A stretch of DNA of 64,000 nt, from positions 704,383 through 768,382 of the forward strand of contig JAMPBJ010000001.1 of assembly GCA_023666835.1 (NCBI GenBank), written 5' to 3'. Below are positions 36,243 through 45,839 of the stretch, one piece after another; position 1 is the stretch's first letter, and the number at the start of each line of letters is the position of its first letter. The position numbers were made by a program, and so were the translations under genes. The DNA comes from Bacteroides sp. (GTDB taxonomy: Bacteria > Bacteroidota > Bacteroidia > Bacteroidales > Muribaculaceae). Below the pieces are notes generated by a model. The model was given only the letters and a program-made list of their open reading frames with translations. It ran no database searches and had not been told where the DNA came from.

Positions 36243-37223
36243 CTAATTTTTTGCGACAACCATTGTGGCATTGCCGGTGAGTTTGATCTCAGTAGCCATT
36301 GCCGGAATGAGAGTCGACTCGCCCTTTTTGAGGGTTATCTTGTTGTTTCTGTCATCGGTGATAGTGGTTTCGCCTTCGATACATGTAAGGGTGATGAAGT
36401 TGCCGTGGGTCAAATAGCATATTTTCTCATCCTTAACTGTCATGAGATAGACATCGAAGTGATCGCAGTGCACCAGGTCGGAGATTCCGTCCATGTCGAC
36501 ACCTTTTTGAGAAACATACGAAGGATAGACAGTGTAGTCAATGGCATTTTTTGCTTCCTTCACGTGGAGCTGACGGGGTTTGCCTGTCTTGGCATCAACG
36601 CGACCGTAGTCGTAGATGCGGTAAGTGATGTCGGAAGTTTCCTGCACTTCAACCAGGAGATTGCCGGCGCCTATGCCGTGGATGCGTCCTGCCGGTAGGA
36701 AGAACACATCGCCGGGATGCGACGGATGTGATGCCACGTAGTCGAGCAACTCCGGTTCGGAGCCGATCTTTTCATATTCTTCGGGAGTGAGTTCTTTGGA
36801 TAAACCACAAAGGATTTTGGCGTCGGGATCTGTATCGACGATATACCACATTTCGGTTTTGCCCAGAGAGTTGTGGCGTTTTTTAGCCAATTCGTCGTCG
36901 GGGTGAACCTGAAGGGAGAGATCGCCGGCCGCATCAATGATCTTGATGAGGAGCGGGAACATGGTGCCGAACTTTTCATAGTTCTTTTCGCCAACGAGAG
37001 CGGCGCCGTATTTCTCGATCATCTCGGTCAATGTGAGTCCTTTGTCAGGGCCGTTGTCGACGATGGATTCGTTGCCTTTGACTCCGGAAATTTCCCAGCT
37101 TTCGCCTATTTGTTTTTGGTCGGTGGTGATGCCTTTGAAGGGTGCTATTTTTTCACCACCCCATATTGCCGACTTGAGCAGCGGGCGAAATTTCAATGGT
37201 GGTATGTTGACAGAAGATGACAT
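36243..37223 (-). CDS. manA: Mannose-6-phosphate isomerase, class I
   Basis: 326 residues, the short Firmicutes/Bacteroidetes form. It interconverts mannose 6-phosphate and fructose 6-phosphate with zinc. Zinc ligands are in LSLQVHPDDE (about 95-105), KTEMWYIVD and the HGIGAGNLLVEVQ region near 175. AIWGGEKI near the start is the substrate loop. Own promoter; converges with tamB. Confidence 0.94.
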   Translation of the reverse strand: MSSSVNIPPLKFRPLLKSAIWGGEKIAPFKGITTDQKQIGESWEISGVKGNESIVDNGPDKGLTLTEMIEKYGAALVGEKNYEKFGTMFPLLIKIIDAAGDLSLQVHPDDELAKKRHNSLGKTEMWYIVDTDPDAKILCGLSKELTPEEYEKIGSEPELLDYVASHPSHPGDVFFLPAGRIHGIGAGNLLVEVQETSDITYRIYDYGRVDAKTGKPRQLHVKEAKNAIDYTVYPSYVSQKGVDMDGISDLVHCDHFDVYLMTVKDEKICYLTHGNFITLTCIEGETTITDDRNNKITLKKGESTLIPAMATEIKLTGNATMVVAKN

Positions 37224-37268
37224 GATGGTTATAGTGTTTCGTATAGACTTTAAAGTTTATCACACCCG

Positions 37269-37299
37269 CAAAGATATGGATTAAAAAGCAGCTGTGCAA
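37269..37299 (-). promoter_or_regulatory. Promoter of manA
   Basis: Minus strand TTG (37299-37297), 20 bases, TATCTTTG (37276-37269). Leader of about 40 bases. Confidence 0.75.
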
Positions 37300-37347
37300 C
37301 AATTTTGTAAAAAATATAACAAAACGGTTACATTTTATGCGGTATAT

Positions 37348-37370
37348 GTGATTTATAAGATTTATAGATC
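37348..37370. repeat. AT-rich TATAAATC-type repeat copy
   Basis: GATTTATAAGATTTATAGATC between the pfp terminator and the manA promoter; related to the repeats near 23.1 and 23.5 kb. Confidence 0.4.
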
Positions 37371-37373
37371 GGA

Positions 37374-37418
37374 TGTCAAAAAAAGGCGACCTGACGGAAT
37401 GTTCCGGTCGGGTCGCCT
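37374..37418 (-). terminator. Terminator of pfp
   Basis: 12-bp stem with one G-U (37384-37395 with 37407-37418), then a run of about ten T on the minus strand. Confidence 0.85.
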
Positions 37419-37461
37419 GCAAGCTGTAAAAAAGGATTAATTTCCGGAATAGTCCGGTGTA

Positions 37462-39108
37462 TTATTTATCGAGATGTTCGTATTTGAGGGTCATGGTGGG
37501 CTGATCGCACACTTCGGTGGGGCCGAAATACTGGATCGGGCCGGGGAACACATAGCTGGTGGTCAGTGCCCAGTCGCCACGTTTGGCGGCAAAGCGCTGG
37601 AAGGGAGTGCCGTCAAGACGTACGAGAGCTTTTTGGATCACGGGTTTCATTTCGCCGTGGCGACGTTCCATGTTGAACATCATAGAGATGGGTATACCGC
37701 CTGCGAGCCATTGCACGGAGGGTTTGGTCAGATTGCGGAGGCTCGACATGTAGCCGGTCACGCCTGCGTTGATCAGGAGTGCTGCATTGTAGCCGAGAGC
37801 ATAGCAGTAGTCGGCATCAAAGTTGGAGGGAGCTGCGCAGCGACCTTCGTAGCCGAAGAAGTGGTGGAGGGGTGAGAACTTGCCGGTGTACTTGCCTTCG
37901 GCAGCCATCTCTTTGAGTCGACGGCCCACCATTTCGCTGAGGAGTTTCTCGGTTTCGATGAGCGATACCTGAACGTTGCCGTGGGGGTCGCGGTCGAGGG
38001 TGAGCTGACGGGCAACGCCTTCGGGGAGCGAAGCGTAGACCGAAGCACTGTTCTGCGAGAGGTTTTTGATGACGAAGTCGCGCTGTTCAGCCGGGGTGAG
38101 GCCGGGGAATTCGGGGCTCTTGGCGAGAAGGTCGTTGAGCTCAGCGATGAGGTTTTTCATTGCGGGGATGAACTCGATGAGGCCTTCGGGTATAAGCACG
38201 GTGCCGAAGTTGTTGCCGTCGGCTGCGCGTTTGGCCACGATGTCGGCGATGTAGTTGACCACATCCTGAAGAGTCTGGTTTTTGCTTTCCACTTCTTCAG
38301 AAATGATGCAGACGTTGGGTTGAGTCTGGAGGGCGCATTCAAGGGCGATGTGCGATGCGGAGCGACCCATGAGCTTGATAAAGTGCCAGTATTTCTTGGC
38401 TGAGAAGCAGTCGCGCTGTATGTTGCCGATGAGCTCGGAATATACTTTGGTGGCGGTGTCGAAACCGAACGATGCTTCGATCACTTCGTTTTTGAGGTCG
38501 CCATCGATGGTTTTGGGGCAACCGATCACCTGGACGCCGGCATTGATATTTTTGTAGTATTCGGCAAGAACGGCTGCGTTGGTGTTGGAGTCGTCGCCAC
38601 CGATAATAACCAATGCGGTGATATCGAGTTTTTTAAGGATTTCGAGACCTTTGTCGAACTGCTCTTTCTTTTCGAGTTTGGTGCGTCCGGAGCCAATGAT
38701 GTCGAAGCCACCGGTGTTGCGGTATTCGTCGATGATGTCGGCAGTGAGTTCCTTGTAGTTGTGGTCAACCAGACCGCCGGGACCCATGAGGAAACCGTAG
38801 AGGCGGCTGTCTTTGTTGATTTTCTTGATGCCGTCAAACAGGCCGCAAATCACGTTGTGACCGCCGGGAGCCTGGCCTCCGGAGAGGATTACGCCGACGT
38901 TGATGGGCTTGCCGGTGATGTTTTTGGATGATTTTTCGAAGCGGATTTCGGGCAGGCCATAAGTGTTGGGGAAGAGTTTTTTGATTTCTTCCTGATCGGC
39001 AACTGATTGAGTGGGGGCGCCTTCAACCACAGTGACCGATCCGGTCAGATCAACCGGGAGTTTCGGTTTGTAGGCAGCGCGTGCGATCTGCAAAGCACTT
39101 TTCTTCAT
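37462..39108 (-). CDS. pfp: PPi-dependent 6-phosphofructokinase
   Basis: 548 residues from the Met at 39108; the upstream Met at 39162 lies in the promoter. It phosphorylates fructose 6-phosphate with pyrophosphate, reversibly. [12 protein letters not shown] (about 185) has the GGDD form that distinguishes PPi enzymes from ATP enzymes, and [11 protein letters not shown] carries the catalytic Asp. Long form of the family, as in plants and Bacteroidetes. Transcribed alone between its own promoter and terminator. Confidence 0.95.
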   Translation of the reverse strand: MKKSALQIARAAYKPKLPVDLTGSVTVVEGAPTQSVADQEEIKKLFPNTYGLPEIRFEKSSKNITGKPINVGVILSGGQAPGGHNVICGLFDGIKKINKDSRLYGFLMGPGGLVDHNYKELTADIIDEYRNTGGFDIIGSGRTKLEKKEQFDKGLEILKKLDITALVIIGGDDSNTNAAVLAEYYKNINAGVQVIGCPKTIDGDLKNEVIEASFGFDTATKVYSELIGNIQRDCFSAKKYWHFIKLMGRSASHIALECALQTQPNVCIISEEVESKNQTLQDVVNYIADIVAKRAADGNNFGTVLIPEGLIEFIPAMKNLIAELNDLLAKSPEFPGLTPAEQRDFVIKNLSQNSASVYASLPEGVARQLTLDRDPHGNVQVSLIETEKLLSEMVGRRLKEMAAEGKYTGKFSPLHHFFGYEGRCAAPSNFDADYCYALGYNAALLINAGVTGYMSSLRNLTKPSVQWLAGGIPISMMFNMERRHGEMKPVIQKALVRLDGTPFQRFAAKRGDWALTTSYVFPGPIQYFGPTEVCDQPTMTLKYEHLDK

Positions 39109-39159
39109 GTATGATTGGACGTTAGAGGTTAAAAAATCGGTTAAATGAGGTTTATTATG

Positions 39160-39190
39160 CAAAGGTCGTAAAAAAATATTGCTTTGGCAA
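39160..39190 (-). promoter_or_regulatory. Promoter of pfp
   Basis: Minus-strand TTG (39190-39188), 20 bases, GACCTTTG (39167-39160). It excludes the longer pfp start. Confidence 0.6.
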
Positions 39191-39223
39191 TTGTAGACAA
39201 AATTTTTTTAAGCCCCCATCTAA

Positions 39224-40537
39224 TTATTTCTTTAGTGAAGAATCGGTTTGTCCGGCAATGGCAATGCGCATGTTGTCCGGATCGAGGTAGCGAGTGGCCA
39301 TCTCTGAAATGATGTCGGGGGTGATTGACTGCACCACGGCTTGTTTGCGGGCAAAGTAGTCGTCGGGGTATTTGGCGGAGAGAGCGTCGATGGCATATTT
39401 GACGATGTTAAACGGCGAATCAAGTGTGGTGGCCTGCTCTGAAAGCGACGACTGGCGCATGCGCTGCAGTTCGTCGCCGGTGGGTGGGTTTGAAGCAAGC
39501 TGATTCATTTCGCGGCGCACTTCGTTGATCAACCGATCGACAAACCGGTTGTCGGTGTTGGCATAGATTTGCACGTAGCCGCCCTCGGGCAGACCCATTG
39601 TAGATGCTGAGATGCCGTAGGTGAGGGCTTTGTCTTCGCGTATGTTGAGCATCAGACGGCTACCGAAATATCCGCCCAAAGCATAGACAGCGGTATAGAG
39701 AGCGAGGTAGTCGGGGTGGTGACGGTCAACGACGGGAATCGTCAGGCTGACTGCGCTTTGTGATGCTCCCTCCTTGTTGATGCATACCGGCTGGGATGTG
39801 GGTGCTTCAGGCCGCAAGGGCACGGAGCACAAAGAAGCCTCTGCCTTAGGCTTCAGGCGCGATGCGAATGCGCGGCCTATCATGTCGGCCGTATGGTCGA
39901 TGATGTTGCCACAGAGGAAAAGATCGGTTGTTTCGACCGAGCAGTGAAGGCTGTGAAATCGAGCCACGGTGTCGCGGTCGATGGCGCGGATTTGTTGCGG
40001 AGTGTCGGTTTTGGCCAGAGGATGGTTATGGCCCATGATCAGTCGGTCGGAAGCGGCTGAAGCGAGATAGTCGACGTTTTCTAGCGATACTTCTATACCG
40101 TTGGCCAGCGCTTCGCGTCGCACGTTGAATTCGTGGTCGGGAAATGTGGGAAGACAAACCAGGTCGGCAAACGGCTCGATCACCTGAGGTAGTCGCGATT
40201 CGAGGGTGTAGAGCGTATATTTTGTGTGGTGATTGAAAAACTCGGTTTTCAGGGTGGCGCCGTTAAAGTCGAGGGTCGCGGCAATTTCTTTGCCCGAAAA
40301 GCCAGCACTGCCATCGCGCTTGAGCATTTGGCATAGAACGACTTGTGCGATGGAATTGGCTTCAGCCATGCCTCCCTCGATCAGAGCGGATATGGCCAGA
40401 ATGGGAGCGTCGGTTTTATGGAGTGTGTGGATGCGCAGACCGTCGTAGCAGGTGTCGACCAATGGCGGCATTGTCATCGGCATGATCGGGTTAATGGTCG
40501 GACGCGTCTTGCGGAAATTTTGATCGGAAGTGGTCAT
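39224..40537 (-). CDS. M16-family peptidase homologue lacking the zinc motif
   Basis: 437 residues, two M16 domains (about 30-215 and 225-430). The fold is recognisable from FNGATLKTEFFNHHTKYTLY, ALANGIEVSLENVDYLA and, in the second half, YALGGYFGSRLMLNIREDKA and LTYGIS. Where active members have HxxEH, this one reads MAEANSIAQVVLCQM with no histidine pair, so it should be inactive, like the non-catalytic partner of two-subunit M16 enzymes. No signal peptide. The stop overlaps kdsB's region: it starts 4 bases before the kdsB stop ends, so the pair is coupled. Confidence 0.82.
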   Translation of the reverse strand: MTTSDQNFRKTRPTINPIMPMTMPPLVDTCYDGLRIHTLHKTDAPILAISALIEGGMAEANSIAQVVLCQMLKRDGSAGFSGKEIAATLDFNGATLKTEFFNHHTKYTLYTLESRLPQVIEPFADLVCLPTFPDHEFNVRREALANGIEVSLENVDYLASAASDRLIMGHNHPLAKTDTPQQIRAIDRDTVARFHSLHCSVETTDLFLCGNIIDHTADMIGRAFASRLKPKAEASLCSVPLRPEAPTSQPVCINKEGASQSAVSLTIPVVDRHHPDYLALYTAVYALGGYFGSRLMLNIREDKALTYGISASTMGLPEGGYVQIYANTDNRFVDRLINEVRREMNQLASNPPTGDELQRMRQSSLSEQATTLDSPFNIVKYAIDALSAKYPDDYFARKQAVVQSITPDIISEMATRYLDPDNMRIAIAGQTDSSLKK

Positions 40538-41292
40538 TGTCTTGATTTTCTGTAGAGTTCGTTGGCGTACGCCAGGTCGTCGGGTGTGTCGATGCCTATT
40601 GTTTTCGAGGATGAAAGAACTATGCGGATCTTCATACCTGCTGAAAGCCAGCGCAGTTGTTCGAGTTTTTCAGCTCGGTCGAGCGGCGATGGTGGCAGAG
40701 CGGCGGCCGCAAGCAGTGCAGAGCGTCGAAAGGCATAAATGCCCGAATGAATGTGAAATTCTGTTGAGTCGGGCCAGCGAGTGATATCAAGGTCGCGCAC
40801 GTATGGGATCATGGATCTGGAGAAATAGAGAGCGTTGCGATCGTTGTCGAACACCACCTTGACGTTGGACGGATTCTGTAATTCAGCGATGCCGTCGGCC
40901 GGGATGAAGCGTCGCGCCGCCGTGGCAATGTCAACTCCGGGCATGGTGCAGCATTGAGCCACTGATCTTAAATCGTAGGGATCGACAAACGGTTCATCGC
41001 CCTGAACATTGACCACGATGTCGGGCTCCAGTCCGGATAGTTTAAGAGCGGCGGCACACCGCTCGGTCCCGTTGGCGATGTCGGCCGACGTCATTATCAC
41101 ACTTGCGCCGAAAGCGGTGGCAGCTTCGGCCACGACCAGGCTGTCAGTGGCAATGATGACACTGTCGAAAGCCTCGGAAGCGCGTTCGAAAACGTGTCGT
41201 ATCATAGGCTTTCCGCCTATAAGGGCAAGAGGTTTGCCCGGCAAACGGGCCGAATCGTAACGGGCCGGGATGATGGCAAGGATATCGGTCAT
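40534..41292 (-). CDS. kdsB: 3-deoxy-manno-octulosonate cytidylyltransferase
   Basis: 252 residues from the second Met (MTDILAIIPARYDSARLPGK), the family's normal N-terminus; the Met at 41310 falls between -7 box and start of transcription. It makes CMP-Kdo for lipid A core. Nucleotide loop IIPARYDSARLPGKPL, NVQGDEPFVDP with metal-binding Asp, and FHIHSGIYAFRRSAL are all typical. First gene of a unit with the M16 homologue. Confidence 0.96.
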   Translation of the reverse strand: MTDILAIIPARYDSARLPGKPLALIGGKPMIRHVFERASEAFDSVIIATDSLVVAEAATAFGASVIMTSADIANGTERCAAALKLSGLEPDIVVNVQGDEPFVDPYDLRSVAQCCTMPGVDIATAARRFIPADGIAELQNPSNVKVVFDNDRNALYFSRSMIPYVRDLDITRWPDSTEFHIHSGIYAFRRSALLAAAALPPSPLDRAEKLEQLRWLSAGMKIRIVLSSSKTIGIDTPDDLAYANELYRKSRQ

Positions 41293-41312
41293 TGGTTTAG
41301 TTGAATTCATGA

Positions 41313-41342
41313 CAAAATTAAGCTAAATAGGGCTTATTTCAA
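41313..41342 (-). promoter_or_regulatory. Promoter of kdsB
   Basis: Minus-strand TTG (41342-41340), 19 bases, TAATTTTG (41320-41313). It fixes the kdsB start at 41292, with about 14 bases of leader. Confidence 0.7.
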
Positions 41343-41360
41343 AAAAAGAATCGAGGAGTG

Positions 41361-41392
41361 TTGCTCAGTAAGAATAATTTTGTTTATATTTG
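41361..41392 (+). promoter_or_regulatory. Promoter of the secreted/CotH unit
   Basis: TTG (41361-41363), 21 bases, TATATTTG (41385-41392). Leader of about 105 bases to the ATG at 41504. Divergent from the kdsB promoter 18 bases away. Confidence 0.7.
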
Positions 41393-41503
41393 TGTGATTT
41401 ATCGACCGGACGCCGGAGGGAGCGAAACAGTCGATATGATCCAATCGTTTCACAATCAATTAAGAATAAACCAAATAATTATCATAACATTATTGCCTTA
41501 AGC

Positions 41504-41998
41504 ATGAAAAAACTTTTACTTTCAATCGTCCTGATGGGATGTGCGATGGGGCTTAGCGCTGGCATAAACGGCTACAAGACCATGGTGCTCAACTATAAGG
41601 ACGGCAAAACAGCGATTGTATCGCTGGAAGGTGGCATGACGACAAAGGTGGCCGACGGTTCGGTGAGCCTTTCGTGTGCCAAAGGAGATGTCGTCATTCC
41701 GACTGCCAATCTCAACAACTGGACATACTCATTAAATGATGTGTCGGATGAAGACAACGAATGGTTGGGCCTTACGGTCACTGCCGCCGATGCCGTCGTG
41801 ATCGAAATCAGTGCCGACAGAATAGCATTGTCGAACCTTCCCGAGGCATCATCGGTGTTTCTTGCCGGTGTCGACGGTCGTGTGATCGTGGCTGAAGGTC
41901 GTGTGGTCGGTAGCTTGACAATTCCCGTTGGTGATCTGACCACAGGCGTATATGTATTGAGAGTCAATGATAAATCATATAAAATAGCTCTGAGATGA
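41504..41998 (+). CDS. Small secreted protein with sorting-type C-terminus
   Basis: 164 residues from the ATG that starts a signal peptide (MKKLLLSIVLMGCAMGLSAG); the longer frame adds 38 non-hydrophobic residues across the leader. The mature protein is beta-rich; the last 40 residues (VFLAGVDGRVIVAEGRVVGS, then GVYVLRVNDKSYKIALR) look like the T9SS C-terminal beta-sandwich or its relatives. Its stop overlaps the next ATG, so it is coupled to the CotH protein. Function unknown; extracytoplasmic. Confidence 0.75.
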   Translation: MKKLLLSIVLMGCAMGLSAGINGYKTMVLNYKDGKTAIVSLEGGMTTKVADGSVSLSCAKGDVVIPTANLNNWTYSLNDVSDEDNEWLGLTVTAADAVVIEISADRIALSNLPEASSVFLAGVDGRVIVAEGRVVGSLTIPVGDLTTGVYVLRVNDKSYKIALR

Positions 41999-43458
41999 TG
42001 AAAAAGATAGTATTGAGTGCTGCAGCAGCAGTTTTGACAATGGCGTCGGCTTATGCACAGACCGATCATTTTCATGTGTTTCGGAACGACCGCGCCATAA
42101 ATTCTTTCAAAGGCAGTGATGTCATGAGCATCACGCATGAAGACGGCAATGCCGCCTCCGGTTTCAATAAACTCGTAGTGACAACGTCCGACGGTTCGAC
42201 CACGATACCTCTCAGCGCAATCGACAGCGTGCAGGTACGTGCGTTTGATATCCCTGATTTCTACATCAATCTGACCGATCCGAGCTATGCCAACTTGACC
42301 GACCTCATAACATCGCTTGGCAAGAGCTACGTGTACGAAGCCACTCTGCGCATGGATGGCAACGGCATGTATGATGATCTGCCCGAACAGACTGTTGAAT
42401 TCCGCGGCCGCGGCAACTCCACCTGGAACATGCCCAAAAAGCCTTACCGCTTCAAAATGGCAAAAAAGGTAGCCCTCTGCGGCATGAAGAAAGCAAAATC
42501 GTTTGCCTTGATTGCCAACTTTATCGACAACTCCCTGATGAGAAACACCACTGCACTTTGGGTTTCAAACTTCCTTAAATTGCCGTTCTCCAACCATTGC
42601 ACTCCCGTCAATGTGTATCTCAACGGCAACTATCGCGGTGCTTATATGCTGACTGAGAAAATTGGCACAGGCAGCGGAAGCGTTGACATCGACGAATACA
42701 AAGGTGTGCTCTTCGAACTCGACTCGAACTACGACGAAGACTACAAGTTTATGTATACCTGGCGCAAGAGCGGTTCGTATAACACATTGCGCCTACCGGT
42801 CATGGTGAAAGATCCCGACTTTACTGAAATCTGCGACTCTCTCGGCGTGACCCCCAATGCTTATCTGCAGACTTGGCAGAACGACTTCACCACGATGGCC
42901 AATGCCGTGACTAGTTCACCGGCCGACGCTGACCTGTCGCAGTATATCGACATTGACCAGGCTGCCCGCTACTTCCTTGTCAATTCGCTTGCCAACAACC
43001 ACGAAATGAAGCACCCGAAGAGTATGTATATCTACAAAGACTCGATCGGTGGCGTCTACAAGTTTGGCCCGACATGGGACTTTGACTGGGCGTTTATGTT
43101 TGAGAACTACAACAATGAAACTGCTTCGGCCAGTGTACCTTTGGTAAGCAACAACGGCGACTATGCCGGTGCTGACTTCTGCAAGGCTTTGTTTGCCAAC
43201 CAGGGATTCCGCGAAGCATATCAGAAATATTGGGATGATTTCGTGGAAAACGGTTATCCTGCTTTGCTCGAATACCTCGACCAATATGCAGCGGTGCTTG
43301 AGCCTTCAGCCAAACGCAACGGTCTGCTTTGGGAGAATGAACTCAAGAGCTATGCAAGTAACTGCTTCGATTTCAAGCAGCATTACGATGAGCTGAAAAA
43401 CTGGCTCGACAAGCGCGTTCAATATTGCAACTCTGATGCTAACTGGGGGCTTTATTGA
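41995..43458 (+). CDS. Secreted CotH-kinase family protein
   Basis: 487 residues (either of two adjacent ATGs). Signal peptide to about AYAQ, an N-terminal beta domain with TTIPLSAIDSVQVRAF (about 60-75), then the CotH domain: VEFRGRGNSTWNMPKKPYRF, KSFALIANFIDNSLMRN, LTEKIGTGSGSVDIDEY and PTWDFDWAFMFENYN. CotH proteins phosphorylate other secreted proteins in spore coats and are widespread in Bacteroidetes as exported proteins of unknown target. The neighbouring secreted protein is an obvious candidate partner (inference). Confidence 0.9.
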   Translation: MMKKIVLSAAAAVLTMASAYAQTDHFHVFRNDRAINSFKGSDVMSITHEDGNAASGFNKLVVTTSDGSTTIPLSAIDSVQVRAFDIPDFYINLTDPSYANLTDLITSLGKSYVYEATLRMDGNGMYDDLPEQTVEFRGRGNSTWNMPKKPYRFKMAKKVALCGMKKAKSFALIANFIDNSLMRNTTALWVSNFLKLPFSNHCTPVNVYLNGNYRGAYMLTEKIGTGSGSVDIDEYKGVLFELDSNYDEDYKFMYTWRKSGSYNTLRLPVMVKDPDFTEICDSLGVTPNAYLQTWQNDFTTMANAVTSSPADADLSQYIDIDQAARYFLVNSLANNHEMKHPKSMYIYKDSIGGVYKFGPTWDFDWAFMFENYNNETASASVPLVSNNGDYAGADFCKALFANQGFREAYQKYWDDFVENGYPALLEYLDQYAAVLEPSAKRNGLLWENELKSYASNCFDFKQHYDELKNWLDKRVQYCNSDANWGLY

Positions 43459-43479
43459 TACCGGTTGGTGAAAAGCATA

Positions 43480-43509
43480 AAAGGCTGTGCCCGAGGGCGC
43501 GGCCTTTTT
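43480..43509. terminator. Convergent terminator after the CotH gene
   Basis: AAAGGCTGTGCCC pairs with GGGCGCGGCCTTT allowing G-U, then TTTTTG on the plus strand. Serves the CotH unit and, in reverse, the PHP gene. A short GGGAGTTAT tandem follows. Confidence 0.8.
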
Positions 43510-43549
43510 GCTATTGTGGGAGTTATGGGAGTTATGGGAGAGTTGGGTA

Positions 43550-44362
43550 TTAGAGGTTGGAGAGGATGTCGAGGGCTGTGCGGCGCGAGGCGTCGATGAG
43601 CTCTGGGCGGTGAGCATCGCTGTTGACCAGGATGGTGGCTCCTGAATGTTTGATCTTTGACCAGAGCGATGCGTCAGGGAAAAACCTCCCGTGGTCGGCA
43701 TAGGCCTTGGTGTTGATTTCGATTGCTACTCCTGAGGCTATGACTGTGTCAACTACCTGATTGAGTCGGTCGATAAACCACGGCTGCTGCTCAAGGTCGG
43801 GCAGGAAGTGGGATGCATTGAGACGCACTTTGTCGAAATGGCCTATGATGTCGAAGCCGCCGGCATCGACCATGGCTTCGATGCGATCGAAGTAGGTCAT
43901 CACCACATAACGGACGTCGTCATTGAAATAGCGGTGCATCTTGACCAGGAAGTTTTCAAACCGTCCGTCGATGTCGATAAGTTCGCCTTTACGGGTTGGA
44001 ACGAAATGAACCGATCCGATGATGTAGTCGAGACCAAGATCGGCATAATATGATGACGAAGGGCCATGCCCCCGGCCAAGATAGTCGACCTCCATGGCCA
44101 TGTAGAACGTGGTGGTGCTGTCGGCATACAAGTCTTTAAGCCTTTGGTATTCGGCTTTGTAGGGCGCAACGTCGCCGGTGGACATGTTGCATGGCGAGGG
44201 GATGTAGATGGGCGAATGGGGCGAAAAGCCGTAGTGGGTAAAACCGCGCCCTACGGCTTCGGCGGCAAATTCGGCCATGGGTGCACGTCCGTCGCAAAAC
44301 TGGGTGTGGGAGTGGAAATTATATAGGTCGGAATCCTTGATCAGTGATTTGAAATCCATCAT
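43550..44362 (-). CDS. PHP-domain phosphatase, histidinol-phosphatase-like
   Basis: 270 residues. PHP metal-binding motifs: FHSHTQFCDGRAPMAEFA (residues about 16-33), YGFSPHSP, MEVDY, HFVPT-type SVHFVPTR, FDIIGHFDKVR, VNSDAHRPE. Such enzymes dephosphorylate histidinol phosphate or other small phosphates; no other his genes are near, so the substrate is open. Start overlaps the CstA stop by four bases. Confidence 0.85.
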   Translation of the reverse strand: MMDFKSLIKDSDLYNFHSHTQFCDGRAPMAEFAAEAVGRGFTHYGFSPHSPIYIPSPCNMSTGDVAPYKAEYQRLKDLYADSTTTFYMAMEVDYLGRGHGPSSSYYADLGLDYIIGSVHFVPTRKGELIDIDGRFENFLVKMHRYFNDDVRYVVMTYFDRIEAMVDAGGFDIIGHFDKVRLNASHFLPDLEQQPWFIDRLNQVVDTVIASGVAIEINTKAYADHGRFFPDASLWSKIKHSGATILVNSDAHRPELIDASRRTALDILSNL

Positions 44363-45792
44363 ACTATTTGTACGCTATTTTTAAGCGATGAGACATATTT
44401 GAAAAAGAAGGCGGTAAGGACTGTGGCCATGCAGAGTCCGGCGGCCACTGCTATCGATACCGACAGGCCAAGTCCTTCGGGCGATGGGGCGCAGAGCAGA
44501 TAGGATGTGCACACCACTGTCATGAAGATGGCCGGACATAGCGATATGATGTAGGCTTTGCGATGGCGGGCAAGATAGACCGTCACTGCCCAGAGTGTGA
44601 ACACCGAGAGTGTCTGATTGCACCATGCGAAATAGCGCCACAGCACGGTGAAATCGATCATCATTACTACGGCAGTCAGAGCAAATATAGGCAGCGCAAC
44701 GGCCAGTCGTCGCCACAAAGAGCGCTGGCTGAAGTGCAGGAAGTCGGCAACGGTCAGTCGGGCGCTGCGCAGAGCGGTGTCGCCGGTGGTGATCGGAGCT
44801 GCCACTACACCGAGTATGGCCAGAATACCACCGAATTTCCCGAGCCAGCCAAACGAGATGTCGTGGACGAGTTGTCCGGTGCTGTTGCCGTCGATGGCCA
44901 TGTAGGCAGCCAATTGCTCGTAGCCGCCGGTAAAGGCCACGGCTGCGGCCGCCCAGATCAGGGCCACAATGCCTTCTGCCACCATGGCGCCGTAGAAAAT
45001 GGGTCGTGCGAGTTTTTCGTTGGTCAGACATCGGGCCATCATGGGCGATTGTGTGGCGTGGAAGCCTGAGATGGCGCCGCATGCAATGCTGACAAACATC
45101 ATTGGGAATACGGGAGCGCTTTGGTGTGACGTGAACGAATCGGCGAAGCTGACGGGGATTTCGACATCGGTAAAGATCAGTACGAAAAGTATGCCTGCGG
45201 CCATGAACAGAAGTGCAAATCCGAATAGCGGATAAAGGTTGCCGATGAGCTTGTCGATGGGGAGCAGGGTGGCCAGGATGTAGTAGGAGAAAATGGCGAT
45301 CAGCCAAAAGGTCTTGTCGAGATAGTCGGGGGTCATCGACGCCATGAGTCCGGCAGGGGTGACCACGAAAACCGCGGCCACGAGGATGAGCAGGAGTACG
45401 GAGAATCCGCGCATCACTTGTTTGATGCCTACACCAAGCTCATTACCGACGATTTCGGGCAATGAAGCGCCGTTTTTGCGGATCGATATCACTCCGGAGC
45501 AGAAGTCGTGGACGGCACCGGCAAAGATGGTGCCCAGTGCAATCCAGAGGAAGGCCGCCGGGCCAAACATTATGCCCATGATAGCACCGAAGATAGGCCC
45601 GAGGCCGGCTATGTTGAGAAATTGGATCAGGAAAACCCGCCATGGTTTCATAGGGCGGTAATCGATGTCGTCGCGCATTGTGTTGGCCGGCATTGGGCGA
45701 TTCGGATCTGTGCCCATAAGTCGATCGACGAAAGCCCCGTAGAGGAAATATCCGCCAATGAGAATGGCCAGTGATATGAGAAAAGCTGTCAT
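44359..45792 (-). CDS. CstA-family carbon starvation transporter
   Basis: 477 residues with about 13 membrane helices, the short form common in Bacteroides. Signature region near the N-terminus: QFLNIAGLGPIFGAIMGIMF, AGAVHDFCSGVISIRKNGAS, then SGFHATQSPMMARCL and TTGDTALRSARL. CstA proteins take up peptides or pyruvate on starvation in enterobacteria. It sits between a PD40 protein and the PHP phosphatase. Confidence 0.92.
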   Translation of the reverse strand: MTAFLISLAILIGGYFLYGAFVDRLMGTDPNRPMPANTMRDDIDYRPMKPWRVFLIQFLNIAGLGPIFGAIMGIMFGPAAFLWIALGTIFAGAVHDFCSGVISIRKNGASLPEIVGNELGVGIKQVMRGFSVLLLILVAAVFVVTPAGLMASMTPDYLDKTFWLIAIFSYYILATLLPIDKLIGNLYPLFGFALLFMAAGILFVLIFTDVEIPVSFADSFTSHQSAPVFPMMFVSIACGAISGFHATQSPMMARCLTNEKLARPIFYGAMVAEGIVALIWAAAAVAFTGGYEQLAAYMAIDGNSTGQLVHDISFGWLGKFGGILAILGVVAAPITTGDTALRSARLTVADFLHFSQRSLWRRLAVALPIFALTAVVMMIDFTVLWRYFAWCNQTLSVFTLWAVTVYLARHRKAYIISLCPAIFMTVVCTSYLLCAPSPEGLGLSVSIAVAAGLCMATVLTAFFFKYVSSLKNSVQIV

Positions 45793-45839
45793 TGTATATG
45801 GAAAATGGATGGAGATTGGTTGCTATGCGGTGAAGGAGT

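Noticed and set aside
43510-43550. GGGAGTTAT short tandem as a CRISPR or VNTR
   Set aside because: Only about two to three units, no spacers, next to a terminator.
44381-45307. Second minus-strand frame of 308 residues inside the CstA gene
   Set aside because: Arg/His-rich shifted frame; the CstA frame has all the membrane helices.
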